Source: an uncultured Clostridia bacterium
GTDB taxonomy: Bacteria > Bacillota > Clostridia > Oscillospirales > Ruminococcaceae
Assembly (NCBI GenBank): GCA_937906945.1
Contig: CALCUE010000022.1
Coordinates: 1 to 64,000, forward strand
Length of the DNA stretch: 64,000 bases
Reading direction: 5' to 3'
Part shown: positions 51,822 to 60,604 of the stretch, one piece after another
Position numbering within the stretch: position 1 is the first letter of the stretch
How the letters are laid out: every line of letters starts with the position of its first letter
Translations under genes and position numbers: made by a program
Notes under the pieces: generated by a model
Told to the model about the DNA's origin: nothing
Seen by the model: the letters and a program-made list of their open reading frames with translations, nothing else
The model's database searches: none

Positions 51822-51850
51822 ATTCTATTCCTATTTAATAGGATTGTCAA
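51822..51850 (-). promoter_or_regulatory. Promoter of small ORF-liv unit with palindromic spacer
   Basis: Minus strand TTGACA, 17-base spacer, TAGAAT. The spacer holds a perfect 15-bp palindrome TCCTATTTAATAGGA (51829-51843), a likely repressor site. The 160 bases to 52002 carry only this and the opposite promoter. Confidence 0.8.
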
Positions 51851-51940
51851 GAGGTTTTTTCAAAAAAATTTAATCATTTAAAGCAAAATCGCTTTTCCAT
51901 AGTAAATCGTTACAGTATCCCCTGTTTTTCAAGAAAAATC

Positions 51941-51969
51941 TTGACAAAAATCCCTCTTTCCTTCATAAT
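51941..51969 (+). promoter_or_regulatory. Promoter of metal exporter gene
   Basis: TTGACA, 17-base spacer, CATAAT, 34 bases before the ATG. Confidence 0.75.
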
Positions 51970-52002
51970 AATAAACTACTATGTGTTTTATGAGGTACTT
52001 TT

Positions 52003-52848
52003 ATGATCGATGTTTTGCTTGATACGGCGATCGACGCCCTCAAGACCCTGCCCTTTTTGTTCGTCGCCTATCTCGTGATCGAATTTGTGGAACACCGGGC
52101 CGCCGAAAAATTCGCCCTTTGGCTCACGAAATTCGGCAAAGCCGGTTCCTTTGTCGGGGCGCTCCTGGGGGTCGTTCCCCAATGCGGTTTTTCCGTTGTC
52201 GCTGCCAACCTTTACGCCAACCGGATCATCACCGGCGGCACCCTTCTGGCGGTCTTCCTTTCCACCAGTGACGAGGCCATTCCCGTTCTGCTTTCCCACC
52301 CGGAAAGCGCCGGAAGGATCCTTCCGCTGATCCTTTCCAAAGTCCTTCTGGCCACCGTCGCCGGTCTGGTTCTGGATTATTCCGGCGTTCTCAAAACGTC
52401 AAAGGCCGATTCCGAGGCTGTCGTCGAGGAACACTCCCACTGCCACACCGAAGGACACAACGGCATTCTGAAAAGCGCCCTTCATCACACGCTGGAAACT
52501 TTCCTGTTCCTGGTCCTCGTGATGCTCGTTCTCAACTTTGTCATCTATTTCATCGGCGAGGAGACCCTTGGCCGCTTCCTGATGAGCGGAAGCGTCTTTC
52601 AGCCGCTTCTGGCCGGTCTGGTGGGCCTTATTCCGAACTGCGCCGCCTCGGTGGTCATCGCCGAACTCTTCGCGCAGGGTGCTCTCAGCTTCGGCTCCGC
52701 CGTCGCCGGGCTTTCCGCCGGTTCCGGTCTCGGTCTTCTGGTTCTCTTCCGTGCCGACATCGACAAAAGCGAATGTCTCCGGATCGCCGTTCTTCTTTTC
52801 TCCATCTCCGTTCTCACCGGCATGGTCCTCCAGTTCCTGATCCCCTGA
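52003..52848 (+). CDS. ArsP_2-type putative heavy-metal/manganese exporter
   Basis: 281 residues with a two-fold internal repeat: GVVPQCGFSVVAANLYANRIITGGTL in the first half and GLIPNCAASVVIAELFAQGALSFGSA in the second, each followed by a polar-helix pattern. A His-rich loop (EEHSHCHTEGH, about 145-155) lies between the halves and may bind metal. Matches the 10-TM ArsP_2 (PF11449) family, called putative Mn or As(III) exporters. Single gene, own promoter and terminator. Confidence 0.85.
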   Translation: MIDVLLDTAIDALKTLPFLFVAYLVIEFVEHRAAEKFALWLTKFGKAGSFVGALLGVVPQCGFSVVAANLYANRIITGGTLLAVFLSTSDEAIPVLLSHPESAGRILPLILSKVLLATVAGLVLDYSGVLKTSKADSEAVVEEHSHCHTEGHNGILKSALHHTLETFLFLVLVMLVLNFVIYFIGEETLGRFLMSGSVFQPLLAGLVGLIPNCAASVVIAELFAQGALSFGSAVAGLSAGSGLGLLVLFRADIDKSECLRIAVLLFSISVLTGMVLQFLIP

Positions 52849-52873
52849 TCTTTCCCCTATTTTAAATCGTAAA

Positions 52874-52903
52874 AACAGCCACCGGTTTTCCGGTGGCTGT
52901 TTT
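52874..52903 (+). terminator. Terminator of metal exporter gene
   Basis: ACAGCCACCGG pairs with CCGGTGGCTGT around TTTT, then TTTC. Confidence 0.88.
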
Positions 52904-52914
52904 CATAAAAAAGA

Positions 52915-52945
52915 AGCGCCGCGGAAAAATCCGCGGCGCTCATTT
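52915..52945 (-). terminator. Terminator of nucleoside transporter operon
   Basis: AGCGCCGCGGA (52915-52925) pairs with TCCGCGGCGCT (52930-52940); minus-strand continuation TTCTTTTTT gives the U-run. Confidence 0.85.
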
Positions 52946-52956
52946 TCATTCAGTTA

Positions 52957-54018
52957 TCAGTTCATGAAGGTTCCATCGACCATTTCCTGGATGTAAGCAA
53001 GATATTTTTCCTGAACATCAGCGGGAACAAGATCGGAGAGAGCGCCGTTAAAGAGAGCGCCGTTCTGGAGAGAGCCATAGAGGGTCTCGCCACCGAAAGT
53101 ACCGGCTTCGACAGCCTGCATGGAAGCGCTGATCATAGCGGCGTTATCGGTGCACTGGGAGCAGATGATGCATTCGTTCTGACCAAGGATGTCAGCGGGC
53201 TGTGCGATGTCATAAACTTTGACCTCGCCGACAGAGGTGTTGTACTCGTCGATAGCCTGACGGGCACCGGAGTCAACAGCGGAAGCGTCGCCGAAGAAGA
53301 CGTCAGCGCCCTGCTCGATCATGGTTTTGGCAAATTCCATACCTTTGGCGGAATCGTCGAAGGAACCGGCGTACGGGCAGTCGAGAAGGGTGATGGTCTT
53401 GCCTTCTTTTTCGCCGACGTATTTAGCGGCTTCGCCAAATCCTTCGTATTTGCCTTTGGTGGTGTCAAGTTCCATACCGCCGATGAAAGCAATGGTGTTG
53501 GTTTCGGTCATAAGACCGGCAAGAGCGCCGGCGATCCAACCGATCTGCTGGGCGTTCGGAAGAAGAGAGGAGACGTTTTTGTTGACGGCTTTGGCCGGAG
53601 TGGTGTCAGCGCCGTTCAGAAGAGCGAAAGCGATGGTCGGATATTCTTCAGCGGCCTGAAGAACAGCGTCGGTGTACTGGTTGCCCGGGGCATAGATCAT
53701 GTCGTAACCGAGAGCGCAGTAAGCGGCGATGGAATCATAATATTCGTTCTGAGCGATGGAGTCGGTGACTTCATATTCCCAACCGTTGTCCTCAGCGGCT
53801 TTGACCATGGCGTTGTAGCAGGCAGCGCCCCAACCGCCATCGTTGATGCTGGAGTCGCAGATCATGGCAACTTTATAGGTTTTGCCATCGGTGGTCGGCT
53901 CAGTGGTGGGCTCGGTGGTGGGCTCGTCAGTAGGCTCGGTGGTGGGTTCGGTGTTGCCGCAGGCGGCGAAGCTCAGAACCATGCAGAGAGCGAGGAGCAG
54001 GGCAAGAATTTTTTTCAT
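52957..54018 (-). CDS. BMP-family nucleoside-binding lipoprotein
   Basis: 353 residues. Lipoprotein signal with SFAAC (Cys20), a Thr/Glu/Pro linker of TTEP repeats (about 23-44), then the BMP/PnrA fold (KVAMICDSSINDGGWGAACYNAM, LGYDMIYAPGNQYTDAV, IGWIAGALAGLMTETNTIAFIGG). Binds purine nucleosides for the permeases encoded upstream. Start at 54018 from AGGAGGAA. Placed last in the operon, unlike the more common first position. Confidence 0.92.
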   Translation of the reverse strand: MKKILALLLALCMVLSFAACGNTEPTTEPTDEPTTEPTTEPTTDGKTYKVAMICDSSINDGGWGAACYNAMVKAAEDNGWEYEVTDSIAQNEYYDSIAAYCALGYDMIYAPGNQYTDAVLQAAEEYPTIAFALLNGADTTPAKAVNKNVSSLLPNAQQIGWIAGALAGLMTETNTIAFIGGMELDTTKGKYEGFGEAAKYVGEKEGKTITLLDCPYAGSFDDSAKGMEFAKTMIEQGADVFFGDASAVDSGARQAIDEYNTSVGEVKVYDIAQPADILGQNECIICSQCTDNAAMISASMQAVEAGTFGGETLYGSLQNGALFNGALSDLVPADVQEKYLAYIQEMVDGTFMN

Positions 54019-54082
54019 GATGATTTCCTCCTGAATGTATCTGTTTTTAAATTTATAACAACCGATCAAGCGGTCATTAACG

Positions 54083-55006
54083 TCAGTGCTGTTCCCGGCG
54101 ATAGGGCTGTCCGTTGGCTTTCGGGCCGCTCTTCTTAGCGCCGATGGCCGTCAGGACGATAATGGTCGCGACGTACGGGATCATCTGGAAGAACTGGTAC
54201 GGAAGATTGAAGGAGCTGAGCTGCAGACGGATCTGAAGAGCGTCACAGAAGCCGAAGAACAGGCAGGCAAGAAGAACGCCGGAACCGGTCCAACGACCGA
54301 AGATGACGGCGGCCAGCGCGATAAAGCCACGACCGGCGATGTTTCCCTGGGTGTAGGTGTTGGAGTAGCAGGTGGTAAGATACGCGCCGCCGATGCCGCA
54401 AAGCGCTCCGCAAATAAGGCAGCTGAGGTATTTGATCCGGATGACCGGAATACCCAGCGTCGCGGCGGCCTGCGGATGCTCGCCAACGGATTTATAGTTG
54501 AGACCCGCCCGGGTCTTGCTGAAGAAGACGCAGGTAAAAATGACCAGAAGAAACGCGATATAGACCATCGGCGTCTGGTTGAACAGCAAATCGCCCAAAA
54601 ACGGAATGTCTTTGAGACCCGGAATGGCGATACCGGGCATCAGCGTGATCTGTTTGAGGTCGCTGCCGGTGCCGAAATAGACCCGGTAGATGAACGACGC
54701 CAACGCCGGCGCGAAGATGTTGATCGCCATGCCGTAAACCGTGTGGTTGGCGCAAAGGGTGATGGTGGCAAAAGCGTAGATCATGTTGACCACCATGCCG
54801 ACCAGAGCGCCGCAGAGAATGCCGAGCCAGGTGCTGCCGGTGGTGTAACAGACCAGGAAACCGGTCAGCGAACCGATGGCGGCAATGCCTTCCAATCCGA
54901 TGTTGACCATACCGGCTCTTTCGGAGTAAAGCTCAGCCAGCGCGATGAAGATCAGCGGAACGGCCATACGAATGGTCGCGAGGAGCAAACTGGAAACCCA
55001 ACTCAT
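54083..55006 (-). CDS. nupQ: Nucleoside ABC transporter permease NupQ-like
   Basis: 307 residues, about eight membrane segments. MAVPLIFIALAELYSERAGMVNIGLEGIAAIG is the YufQ/NupQ signature. Its start overlaps the nupP stop by 4 bases. Confidence 0.92.
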   Translation of the reverse strand: MSWVSSLLLATIRMAVPLIFIALAELYSERAGMVNIGLEGIAAIGSLTGFLVCYTTGSTWLGILCGALVGMVVNMIYAFATITLCANHTVYGMAINIFAPALASFIYRVYFGTGSDLKQITLMPGIAIPGLKDIPFLGDLLFNQTPMVYIAFLLVIFTCVFFSKTRAGLNYKSVGEHPQAAATLGIPVIRIKYLSCLICGALCGIGGAYLTTCYSNTYTQGNIAGRGFIALAAVIFGRWTGSGVLLACLFFGFCDALQIRLQLSSFNLPYQFFQMIPYVATIIVLTAIGAKKSGPKANGQPYRREQH

Positions 55007-56079
55007 TTCTGTGCCGCCCCCTTCTCTGCTTTTTTCCCGAAGAGACGCATACGGAACGCCTCAAATTCCGGAAGCTTGACAAGCGCCATACCGGCGACGG
55101 AAAAAACGATGACCAAAGCCTGGATGATATCCGAAACGCTGGTCGGAACGCCGGTGGCCGCCTGCATGGTGGTCGAACCGGCCCGAAGCGCCGCGAAGAA
55201 AATAGCGACAAAAATGGTGGCGATGGGATGGAGCTGACCGATGAGAGCCATGGCCACGCCGTCGAAGCCGTAACCGGAACCGAAACCGTTGATCAGACGG
55301 AACTGGGTACCGAGAAGCTCAGCGCCGCCGCCCAATCCGGCGATGGCGCCGGAAATGATGAAGCTCGTCAGAATGTACCGTTTGATCGGGAAGCCGTTGA
55401 AACGGCTGGCCGTCATATTATAACCGACCGCCCGGAGCTTGAAGCCGCCGGAGGTCCAGAAGAGCACGTAATAAAGGATCAGGCCGAGCACGACAGCGAT
55501 CACGAAGCCCCAGGTGAACCGCATATCCGGGAAGACACGGGGAAGTTTCACTTCGTCCGGCACCGGAAGGGTCTGGGGAACGCTGGCGTCACGGAGCCAG
55601 TTGGTATAGACAACGCCCATAAAAAGGGTCGCTACATAGTTGAGCATGATGGAAATGATCATCTCGTTCTGTCCCCGGGTGATTTTGAGCACGCCGGGAA
55701 TGGAAGCCCAAAGGCCACCGGCCAGAGCGCCGGCCAGAAGCGAAAGCAGAATGCCGGGAACGCCGGTGATCCCGGAGCAGTAGGCCACATAATAGCACGC
55801 CACGGAACCGATGATGAACTGTCCCTCACCGCCGAGGTTGAAAACGCCGCATTTATAAGCGAAGCAGGCGCAGAGCGCGCAGAAAAGAAGAGGCGTCGCC
55901 TTGGTGAGCGTCGTTCCGATGTTGGCCCGGGAACCGAAGGCGCCGGTCAAAAGGCTTTTGAGCGCCAGAACGGGGTCCGCGTCCAGAACGAGCATGATGA
56001 TAACGCCGCACAGAAGCGCCAGCGCGATGGAAAGCAGCGGAACAAGGGCGCTGCCCAAAGAACTGAGAATTTTCTTCAT
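55003..56079 (-). CDS. nupP: Nucleoside ABC transporter permease NupP-like
   Basis: 358 residues, about nine membrane segments. FAYKCGVFNLGGEGQFIIGS and KITRGQNEMIISIMLNYVA are NupP/YufP hallmarks. Eleven bases downstream of nupO; 4-base overlap with nupQ. Confidence 0.92.
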   Translation of the reverse strand: MKKILSSLGSALVPLLSIALALLCGVIIMLVLDADPVLALKSLLTGAFGSRANIGTTLTKATPLLFCALCACFAYKCGVFNLGGEGQFIIGSVACYYVAYCSGITGVPGILLSLLAGALAGGLWASIPGVLKITRGQNEMIISIMLNYVATLFMGVVYTNWLRDASVPQTLPVPDEVKLPRVFPDMRFTWGFVIAVVLGLILYYVLFWTSGGFKLRAVGYNMTASRFNGFPIKRYILTSFIISGAIAGLGGGAELLGTQFRLINGFGSGYGFDGVAMALIGQLHPIATIFVAIFFAALRAGSTTMQAATGVPTSVSDIIQALVIVFSVAGMALVKLPEFEAFRMRLFGKKAEKGAAQK

Positions 56080-56090
56080 GCCGCGCCTCC

Positions 56091-57599
56091 TTACTTACCG
56101 GTCATGGCAAGACTGATCTCCTCGATGGGAGGATTCTTGCCGGAAAATTCGCCCATGATCTTTCCTTCGAACATCACGACGATGCGGTCGGAAAGCTCCA
56201 GGATCTCGTCGAAGTCGGCGCTGATAAGCAGAATGCCGACGCCGCGGTCACGGGCTTCGATCATTTTGTTGTGAACAAAGGTCGTGGCGCCGATATCGAG
56301 GCCACGGGTCGGATGCGCCGCCACTAAAAGCTCGGGGCTCGATTCCATCTCACGGGCAATGATGACTTTCTGTTGGTTGCCGCCGGAAAGGTTCCGGACC
56401 TCCTGTTCGGTACCGCGGCAGCGGATGTCATATTTTTCAATAAGCTCCTTGGCGTAATTCCGGATGGAACCCTTTTTCAGGAACAGCCCGTGAAGAGCGC
56501 TGAAGCGGTCTTCCGTCGTCGCTTTGAGCACCAGGTTGTCCGCCACGGTCATGTTTCCGACCAATCCCTGTGCGTTCCGGTCCTCCGGCACGTGGGAAAC
56601 GTGACCGGCAATGAAAGCCGACGGATCAAAAAGGCCGACCTTTTTCTCGTTGCAGAAAACTTCGCCCTCTTCCGGCACGATGACGCCGGTGACGATCTGG
56701 GCAAGCTGGGTCTGGCCGTTGCCGTCCACGCCGGCGATACCGACGATCTCACCTTGTTTGACAGAGAACGAGACTTCGGAAAGTCCGTTGTGCTTCGAGG
56801 ATTTATGATAGGAGACGCCGTTCATGCACAGAGCGTTTGCGCCGTCCGGTTCTTTTTTCTCGTAATGGGAAACGGCGAGGCTTTTGCCGATCATCAACGC
56901 CGCCAACGACTGGGCGTTTGCGCCCTGTCCGGGAACGGTGGTGATCACTTCTCCGGCCCGAAGAATGGTGATCCGGTCGGAAATGTGCAGGACCTCCCGC
57001 ATTTTGTGCGAAATAAAAATAATGCTCTTCCCGGCGTCCACCAATTTTCTCATAATCGCGAAGAGGCCTTCGACCTCAATGTCGGTCAACGCGGCCGACG
57101 GCTCGTCCAGTACAAGAAGTTCGGCGCCGTGATAGAGCGCTTTCAGAATTTCGACACGCTGCTGCGCGCCGACAGAGATTTCATTGATATATTTGTCCAG
57201 TTCCACCTCAAGGCCGTATCGTTCGGAAAGTTCCAGAATTTCCTTGCGTCTTGCCTCCCGGTCGATGAATACGCCCCGGACATTCCGGTCTCCGAGAATG
57301 ATGTTTTCAAAAACCGTCATGGCCTCGACCAGCATGAAGTGCTGGTGCACCATCCCGATGCCCAGTTTGACCGCGTGAGCCGGAGAACCGATCTTTTCTT
57401 CCTTCCCGTTGAGGAAGATCTTTCCTTCCGTGGGTTGGTAAAGACCGATCAGCACGTTCATCAGCGTAGATTTTCCGGCGCCGTTTTCTCCCAGAAGCGT
57501 ATGGACCTCGCCGCGGTTTACCGTCAGATTGATATCTTTATTGGCATAGAAGTTCCCGAATCTTTTACTGATGTGCTCCATTCTAAGCAGCTCTTCCAA
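56091..57599 (-). CDS. nupO: Nucleoside ABC transporter ATPase NupO-like (double)
   Basis: 502 residues with two ABC domains, as in sugar and nucleoside importers. First: GENGAGKST, ISVGAQQRVEILKAL, LLVLDEPSAALT. Second: GVDGNGQTQ (weak Walker A), LSGGNQQKVIIAREM, AHPTRGLDIGA. I chose TTG 57599, 6 bases after GGAGGG, giving MEELLRMEHISKRF, the family's usual start; the ATG at 57620 overlaps the ribosome site. First gene of the nup operon. Imports guanosine/inosine or similar nucleosides with the BMP protein. Confidence 0.92.
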   Translation of the reverse strand: MEELLRMEHISKRFGNFYANKDINLTVNRGEVHTLLGENGAGKSTLMNVLIGLYQPTEGKIFLNGKEEKIGSPAHAVKLGIGMVHQHFMLVEAMTVFENIILGDRNVRGVFIDREARRKEILELSERYGLEVELDKYINEISVGAQQRVEILKALYHGAELLVLDEPSAALTDIEVEGLFAIMRKLVDAGKSIIFISHKMREVLHISDRITILRAGEVITTVPGQGANAQSLAALMIGKSLAVSHYEKKEPDGANALCMNGVSYHKSSKHNGLSEVSFSVKQGEIVGIAGVDGNGQTQLAQIVTGVIVPEEGEVFCNEKKVGLFDPSAFIAGHVSHVPEDRNAQGLVGNMTVADNLVLKATTEDRFSALHGLFLKKGSIRNYAKELIEKYDIRCRGTEQEVRNLSGGNQQKVIIAREMESSPELLVAAHPTRGLDIGATTFVHNKMIEARDRGVGILLISADFDEILELSDRIVVMFEGKIMGEFSGKNPPIEEISLAMTGK

Positions 57600-57951
57600 G
57601 GTTCTCCCTCCTTTTGCCATTTCTCATTGTTATGCGATAATTTTAACATAGATTTTCAAAAAGGGAAGCACCTTTTTCACATTTTCTACAAATTCGGCAC
57701 TTTCCCCAAGGAAAATTCGCTCTTTTCCCACAAAGAAAAGCATTTTTCCGGAAAAGTTGACGAACCGCCTCATTTTTGGTCTTTTGAACAATTTTTCCTG
57801 TTTTTATCTTTCTATATTTATGCCATATATCCAATTTCCTTTGAATTTGTTTTCCTTTTTCTTCCAGAAATTGTGGTTTTCCCTTGCTCCATCCGTGAAA
57901 TAGGTTCACACCTTTCCGTGTGTTTTTCCCGTTTTCGTCAACCTGTCCAAG
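57600..57951 (-). other. AT-rich upstream region of nup operon
   Basis: About 350 bases without a credible gene. A loose promoter (TTCAAA, 17 bases, CATAAA on the minus strand near 57820-57850) and a 12-bp palindrome TTTTCCGGAAAA (57744-57755) are the only elements I see. I looked for a purine riboswitch core and did not find one. A 109-residue open frame here lacks a ribosome site and starts in the neighbouring terminator. Confidence 0.4.
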
Positions 57952-57990
57952 AAAAACCCCCATCGGGCGCACGGCCCGATGGGGGTTTTA
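57952..57990 (-). terminator. Terminator of CNNM/CorC gene
   Basis: CCCCCATCGGGC (57957-57968) pairs with GCCCGATGGGGG (57974-57985), with A and T runs on both sides; minus-strand U-run of five. Confidence 0.92.
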
Positions 57991-59325
57991 TTATTCTTCG
58001 TCCGTTTCCGGCTTCGGAAGGCGCTTCGCGTGAACTTTCGCGATGTGGTGTTCCTCCACCTGCACAACGGTAAACTCGATATTCTGATAGATGACAACGG
58101 GGTGTTCGCTCTCGTCCGGGATCCGGCCGAGGATATCCATAATAAGCCCGCTCAAGGTATCATATTCGGCGTCCTCCGGCGGCTCCATATCCAGAATCTC
58201 GGCCACGTCGTCCAAAAGCACCGTGCCCTCAAAATCGAAGTTGTCGGCGTCGATCTTGTTGATCTCCGCCTCCTCGTCGTCGTATTCGTCCTGAATGTTG
58301 CCCATGACCGACTCGATGAGGTCCTCCATGGAGACAAGACCCGCCGTGCCGCCGTATTCATCGACGACAATGGCCGCCTGGATCTTTTTCTGCTGAAATT
58401 CCAAAAAGGCCTCCCGGCAGCTGTTGGATTCGGGAATAAAGCTGACCGGCCGCATAAAATCGGCGATCTTCCGCTCGGTAAAGTTCGTCTCCCCGATCAG
58501 TGACAAAAGGTCTTTGGCATAGATCATGCCTTTGACGTTGTCGATGGTCTCCTCATAGACCGGCATCCGGGAATAGCCGTCGGAGATAGCGAGATCGACA
58601 GCCTCGGCAATCGGTTCGTGGAGCTCCACCGCCGTCATATCCATGCGATGCGTCATAATTTCGCCGACAGAACGGTCATCGAACTCAAAGATGTTGTTGA
58701 TCATCTCTTTTTCGCTCTCTTCGATGGTTCCCTTTTCGTTGCCGGCGTCGAGCATCATGCGGATGTTCTCCTCGGTAGCGGATTCCGGCTCGGCGTTGGG
58801 GTCGATCCCGAAAAGCCGGAGGATCCCGTTGGTGGAAACGCTGAGGATCTTGACAAAAGGCTTAAAGAGCGTGGAGAAAAAGGAGAGCACTCCGGCGACG
58901 GCATAAGAAATCTTTTCCGGATAATGCATGGCGATACGCTTCGGCACCAATTCCCCAAAAAGGAGAGTCAGATAGGAAAGGACCACCGTCAGAAGAAGCA
59001 GGGTCAGCGTGTGGAGCGTATTCATGGAAAGAGGAATATAGTTTCCGATCCATTCCGCCAGCCGATCGGCGTAGCGATCCGCCGCGAACGCGGACGCCAG
59101 AAGACCGGACAGCGTAATGGCCACCTGAATGGTCGAAAGAAAATTGTTGGGTTCCTCCACCAGTTTGCAAAGAATTTTCGCCTTTTTGTTACCCTCTTCG
59201 GCGTCGTGGTGCAGTTTGGCGTCGTTGAGCGCGATAATGGCGATCTCGCTCATGGCGAAAAAGGCGTTAATTCCGATCAATAAAAACAGAAGAACGAGAT
59301 ACCACGTACTTCCCGGGTCATCCAT
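57991..59325 (-). CDS. CNNM/CorC (hemolysin C-like) family transporter
   Basis: 444 residues. DUF21/CNNM membrane domain (about 5-190; FFAMSEIAIIALND, FGELVPKRIAM), two CBS domains (about 210-340; IMTHRMDMTAVE, RMPVYEETIDNVKGMIYAKDLL), and a CorC_HlyC C-terminal domain (about 365-440). Related proteins export Mg2+ or Co2+ or polyamines; the old name hemolysin is misleading. GAGGAGGA site upstream; promoter at 59367-59395. Confidence 0.92.
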   Translation of the reverse strand: MDDPGSTWYLVLLFLLIGINAFFAMSEIAIIALNDAKLHHDAEEGNKKAKILCKLVEEPNNFLSTIQVAITLSGLLASAFAADRYADRLAEWIGNYIPLSMNTLHTLTLLLLTVVLSYLTLLFGELVPKRIAMHYPEKISYAVAGVLSFFSTLFKPFVKILSVSTNGILRLFGIDPNAEPESATEENIRMMLDAGNEKGTIEESEKEMINNIFEFDDRSVGEIMTHRMDMTAVELHEPIAEAVDLAISDGYSRMPVYEETIDNVKGMIYAKDLLSLIGETNFTERKIADFMRPVSFIPESNSCREAFLEFQQKKIQAAIVVDEYGGTAGLVSMEDLIESVMGNIQDEYDDEEAEINKIDADNFDFEGTVLLDDVAEILDMEPPEDAEYDTLSGLIMDILGRIPDESEHPVVIYQNIEFTVVQVEEHHIAKVHAKRLPKPETDEE

Positions 59326-59366
59326 AAAAAAGATTTCCTCCTCGAAATAAGAATAATATTGTATCT

Positions 59367-59395
59367 ATATTACCTTTTTTCCCCGTCTATGTCAA
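59367..59395 (-). promoter_or_regulatory. Promoter of CNNM/CorC gene
   Basis: Minus strand TTGACA, 17-base spacer, TAATAT. Confidence 0.7.
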
Positions 59396-59426
59396 TGATT
59401 TTTCTCACGAAGCCCTCTCCCTCCCC

Positions 59427-59455
59427 TTGACCTGCCGGAAATTTTATGCTAAAAT
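59427..59455 (+). promoter_or_regulatory. Promoter of tRNA-Ser
   Basis: TTGACC, 17-base spacer, TAAAAT. Predicted start about 59462, only 9 bases before the first, truncated copy of the tRNA 5' end, not before the real gene 110 bases away. Confidence 0.75.
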
Positions 59456-59470
59456 GGGAAAGCTAAATTC

Positions 59471-59557
59471 GGAAACGTATCGAAGTGGACTGCTCCGCAG
59501 TCCAAAAATGCGCCGCCTACGGCATGCGCAATATGACCGCTTCGATTTTTCGTTTCC
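59471..59557 (+). repeat. Palindromic partial duplication of tRNA-Ser 5' end
   Basis: 59471-59488 repeats the first 18 bases of tRNA-Ser (GGAAACGTATCGAAGTGG) exactly; 59534-59557 carries a diverged inverted copy. The two can pair (GGAAACG/CGTTTCC, TCGAAG/CTTCGA, GG/CC). Inner hairpin GGACTGC/GCAGTCC at 59487-59503. Offset from the real tRNA is 102 bases. Confidence 0.8.
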
Positions 59558-59572
59558 ATCAAAATTAAACAC

Positions 59573-59661
59573 GGAAACGTATCGAAGTGGTCATAACGGC
59601 CCTGACTCGAAATCAGGTAGCCCTACGGGGCTCGTGGGTTCGAATCCCACCGTTTCCGCCA
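59573..59661 (+). tRNA. tRNA-Ser (CGA)
   Basis: 89-nt tRNA with long variable arm and encoded CCA; acceptor GGAAACG / CGTTTCC, anticodon loop CTCGAAA, anticodon CGA. Followed by a strong terminator. Confidence 0.93.
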
Positions 59662-59665
59662 AAAA

Positions 59666-59702
59666 AGGCAACCGTTTTTTCAAAAAACGGTTGCCTTTTT
59701 CT
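59666..59702 (+). terminator. Terminator of tRNA-Ser
   Basis: GGCAACCGTTTTTT pairs with AAAAAACGGTTGCC, followed by TTTTT. Confidence 0.92.
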
Positions 59703-59761
59703 TTGCCCATAGAAAAGCGTAAATCGGAAGCCGAGTCAAAAAAAGCGCAACCGAAAGTTGC

Positions 59762-59790
59762 GTGTCAAACGCGAACTTTTGTGTTATAAT
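59762..59790 (+). promoter_or_regulatory. Promoter of XRE-zinc ribbon gene
   Basis: GTGTCA, 17-base spacer, TATAAT. An imperfect dyad (TTGCGT, 5 bases, ACGCGAA; 59757-59774) covers the -35 and could be an autoregulatory operator. Confidence 0.6.
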
Positions 59791-59818
59791 AAGCCCAAAT
59801 GATATAGGAGGGATCCCC

Positions 59819-60583
59819 ATGGAGACAAAAGATATTATTTTGGAGCTTCGCGCCAAACACAAAATGACGCAGGATGAACTGGCGGAAAAAGTATTTGTGA
59901 CCCGCCAGGCGGTATCCCGTTGGGAAAAAGGGGAAACCGTCCCCAATTCCGAAACATTGAAACTTCTGTCCCAATATTTCAATGTTTCCATCAACACGCT
60001 GCTCGGTTCGCCGCGCAAGCTGATCTGCCAATGCTGCGGTATGCCTTTGGAAGACTCTGTCATCGGTCACAACGCCGATGGATCGTTCAATGAGGACTAC
60101 TGCAAATGGTGCTACGCGGACGGTACCTATACCTACGGCAATATGGACGATCTCATTGACGTATGCGTAAAAAATATGGCCAATGATACCTTCCCCGAGG
60201 AACAGGCCCGCTCCTATATGAAAGAGTTATTGCCGAAACTGGATTATTGGAAACGGTACGAGGAATTGGGCGACAACGGAGAATTTGAAAAATTTAAAAA
60301 ACAGTTGATCGACGAAATCAACGCGCTCCAGATCGAGGGTATGCCGAAACTGGAAAAACTCAACGCGTTAGTGGGGCAATACGTCAATCTGGAGTATCCC
60401 CTTCCAAACGGAGCCTGCGTCAAGTTTCTGAATGACCGGACAACCTATCTGGGAAACCAGTTGGAATGTGAATTCGGCGGAGACCGATGCTTCGGCGTTG
60501 TCGCCAATATGGATTTTATCCTGATTTGCACTTATGGATGCGAAGGAAAAGACCCGGAACTGGTTTTGTATAAAAAGAGATAA
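59819..60583 (+). CDS. XRE regulator with zinc-ribbon C-terminal domain
   Basis: 254 residues. HTH at 1-65 (LRAKHKMTQDELAEKVFVTRQAVSRWEKGE), then ICQCCGMPLEDSV ... EDYCKWCYADGTYTY (about 69-101), the four-cysteine putative zinc-ribbon domain found in many Firmicutes proteins, and a C-terminal half (about 170-254) that may be a small ligand-binding domain. Ribosome site AGGAGGG. Target unknown; single gene. Confidence 0.87.
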   Translation: METKDIILELRAKHKMTQDELAEKVFVTRQAVSRWEKGETVPNSETLKLLSQYFNVSINTLLGSPRKLICQCCGMPLEDSVIGHNADGSFNEDYCKWCYADGTYTYGNMDDLIDVCVKNMANDTFPEEQARSYMKELLPKLDYWKRYEELGDNGEFEKFKKQLIDEINALQIEGMPKLEKLNALVGQYVNLEYPLPNGACVKFLNDRTTYLGNQLECEFGGDRCFGVVANMDFILICTYGCEGKDPELVLYKKR

Positions 60584-60604
60584 TTTTCAGCAATTCAAAA
60601 GCAT

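Noticed and set aside
51602..51838. A 78-codon plus-strand frame opposite the small ORF before livK
   Set aside because: It starts in the terminator hairpin and lacks a ribosome site; the minus-strand 46-codon frame has a strong site and promoter.
57600..57951. Possible purine riboswitch before the nucleoside transporter
   Set aside because: I looked for the conserved TATA...AATATGG...GTTTCTACC core on the minus strand and did not find it.
57643..57972. A 109-codon minus-strand open frame upstream of the nup operon
   Set aside because: Its start codon lies in the terminator of the next gene, it has no ribosome site and its composition is that of AT-rich spacer.
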